Shown here in pieces: positions 5,098-5,102 of a stretch of DNA of 5,102 nucleotides. Within the stretch, counting starts at the first letter, position 1; each line of letters starts with the position of its first letter. This stretch comes from Mycoplasmataceae bacterium. GTDB taxonomy: Bacteria > Bacillota_I > Bacilli_A > Mycoplasmatales > Mycoplasmoidaceae. The notes under the pieces are model-generated. The model did not search any database. It had not been told where the DNA came from and was given only the letters and a program-made list of their open reading frames with translations. The stretch lies in NCBI GenBank assembly GCA_031261045.1, contig JAISKE010000014.1:1-5102 (forward strand), written 5' to 3'. The translations under genes were made by a program, and so were the position numbers.

Positions 5098-5102
5098 GTA
5101 AT

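Noticed and set aside
1..5102. Mobile element, CRISPR array or defence island
   Set aside because: No transposase or recombinase motifs, no terminal repeats with target duplications, and no regularly spaced repeats are visible. All coding content is housekeeping or metabolic.

Overview
This window comes from a mollicute-type bacterium (Mycoplasma/Spiroplasma relatives) that reads UGA as tryptophan (translation table 4). The frames of LemA, both dehydrogenase-superfamily genes and alanine dehydrogenase are interrupted only by TGA. I count ten in-frame TGA codons against one TGG (2057-2059), and each gene is a sensible full-length protein once TGA is read as Trp. The DNA is AT-rich by eye (not computed) and tightly packed, with AGGAGA-type ribosome binding sites and TATAAT -10 boxes. 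I cannot name the species; the base composition looks less extreme than in many mollicutes.

Left block (1-2710, + strand): the 3' part of a lemA gene is followed after 19 nt by a highly diverged member of the iron alcohol dehydrogenase / dehydroquinate-synthase-like superfamily (400-1368). One base later comes a canonical iron-dependent alcohol dehydrogenase with all metal ligands (1370-2680). The three look like one transcription unit ending at a strong hairpin terminator (2679-2708). The same hairpin can serve the converging tRNA-Thr(GGT) gene on the minus strand (2713-2786).

Middle block (2787-4170): a compact promoter and strong RBS precede alanine dehydrogenase (ald, 2847-4001). An unassigned stretch of about 135 nt follows, then a bidirectional terminator (4138-4167) shared with the converging minus-strand tRNA pair. 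Ald and the Fe-ADH both couple pyruvate- or aldehyde-level metabolism to NAD(H). They fit a fermentative organism without respiration, though they are separate transcription units.

Right block (4171-5102): a minus-strand tRNA-Glu(CTC)/tRNA-Gln(CTG) operon is divergent from greA (4428-4904, transcript cleavage factor). A large inverted repeat lies in the greA leader. tRNA-Tyr(GTA) with its own -10 box closes the window on the + strand.

No mobile element, CRISPR array or defence system is visible. The most interesting signals are a coordinated change in the D-loop and T-loop of tRNA-Glu(CTC) that looks like a swap of the universal G19-C56 tertiary pair for A19-U56; the pairing of an apparently dead dehydrogenase paralogue with an intact one behind lemA; and the nested inverted repeats ahead of greA.
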